Of a stretch of DNA of 49,990 nt, positions 49,867 to 49,990 are shown piece after piece. The stretch is from Candidatus Dietzia intestinigallinarum. GTDB taxonomy: Bacteria; Actinomycetota; Actinomycetes; Mycobacteriales; Mycobacteriaceae. The notes below the pieces were generated by a model. That model did no database searches. It saw only the letters and a program-made list of their open reading frames with translations, and had not been told where the DNA came from. The position numbers and the translations under genes are program-made. The stretch lies in assembly GCA_019119875.1 (NCBI GenBank), contig DWWG01000225.1, forward strand, positions 1 to 49,990. Reading direction: 5' to 3'. The number at the start of each line of letters is the position of its first letter. The stretch's first letter is position 1.

Positions 49867-49990
49867 ATGACCACTGCGACGGATCCCCTCGCCGAACTGC
49901 ACGCGGCACGGCGAAACCACTGGAACTCGTGGGTCGCCACCCACGCCGAGATGAAGCCGGACGGGCAGGCGCTGCGCTATCTGGGTGAGA
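49867..49990 (+). CDS. Start of a probable AMP-binding acyl-CoA ligase (3' end outside window)
   Basis: Forty-one codons from the ATG (with GAAAGG about 8 bp upstream) read MTTATDPLAELHAARRNHWN, then PDGQALRYLGE. The PDxxALRYxxE phrase resembles the N-terminus of FadD-type AMP-dependent synthetases. These activate fatty or aromatic acids to CoA thioesters, which would fit the preceding dehydrogenase and hydratase genes. The evidence is short, so the family call is tentative. Confidence 0.55.
   Translation, partial: MTTATDPLAELHAARRNHWNSWVATHAEMKPDGQALRYLGE

Overview
This window is about 50 kb of very GC-rich, densely coded DNA. It looks like an actinobacterial chromosome of the mycolic-acid group (Mycobacteriales). 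I lean towards Dietzia or a close relative, from memory of the GSLGS-rich exported proteins, but the genus is an inference. Supporting signs are a KstR-type steroid-regulon operator, an IdeR/DtxR-type iron box, a PHO-box-like site, an F420-type LLM oxidoreductase, GTG starts and many ATGA/GTGA stop-start overlaps. No rRNA, tRNA, CRISPR array, complete insertion sequence or prophage was seen.

Layout. Positions 1-10.5 kb hold ordinary metabolic and envelope genes. These are an HsaD-like C-C bond hydrolase (cut by the window edge) under a KstR-type operator, a secreted LIP-family lipase, an Rv2671-like RibD reductase coupled to a flavin-reductase-like protein, and a secreted protein with GSLGS repeats. 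A two-component system diverges from an ABC exporter, and a PLP ammonia-lyase diverges from a LysE exporter. Positions 10.6-20.7 kb form an accessory defence island. It holds an Mrr-type restriction endonuclease, a 2,080-residue DUF4011/SF1 helicase/Vsr-like nuclease/DUF3320 protein, a PIN toxin with an HTH antitoxin, a broken second mrr copy and an orphan lipoprotein. The right part of this island (18.15-20.9 kb) is bracketed by a perfect 116-bp direct repeat of the 3' end of the neighbouring ABC permease gene. The inner edge of the left copy runs into three and a half 23-bp tandem repeats that look like an insertion-sequence end.

Positions 20.8-30.4 kb hold a NatAB-type exporter, an ArsR/SRPBCC pair with a perfect operator, an unusual CapA-like protein with an extra helical N-terminal half, and a second two-component operon. 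Upstream of that operon lies an array of three identical 10-bp palindromes. A zinc-ribbon metallo-beta-lactamase-fold protein and a GyrI-like protein follow. Positions 30.7-35 kb hold a ketosteroid-isomerase-like protein under a second KstR-type site, a stand-alone Lrp ligand domain, a ketopantoate reductase, an SDR, a MarR regulator with tandem repeats and an alpha/beta hydrolase.

Positions 35-43.3 kb hold a Tat-exported PhoX phosphatase diverging from a sugar ABC transporter resembling the MusK-E-F-G(-I) maltose system, with an iron-regulated siderophore-interacting protein inserted between its ATPase and binding-protein genes. Positions 43.3 kb to the end hold a catabolic cluster: an LLM oxidoreductase, DUF4334, an acyl-CoA dehydrogenase, an aldehyde dehydrogenase, a DUF2236/MpaB oxygenase, an enoyl-CoA hydratase and the start of an AMP-binding ligase. 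A shared 12-bp motif in two of its promoters suggests co-regulation.
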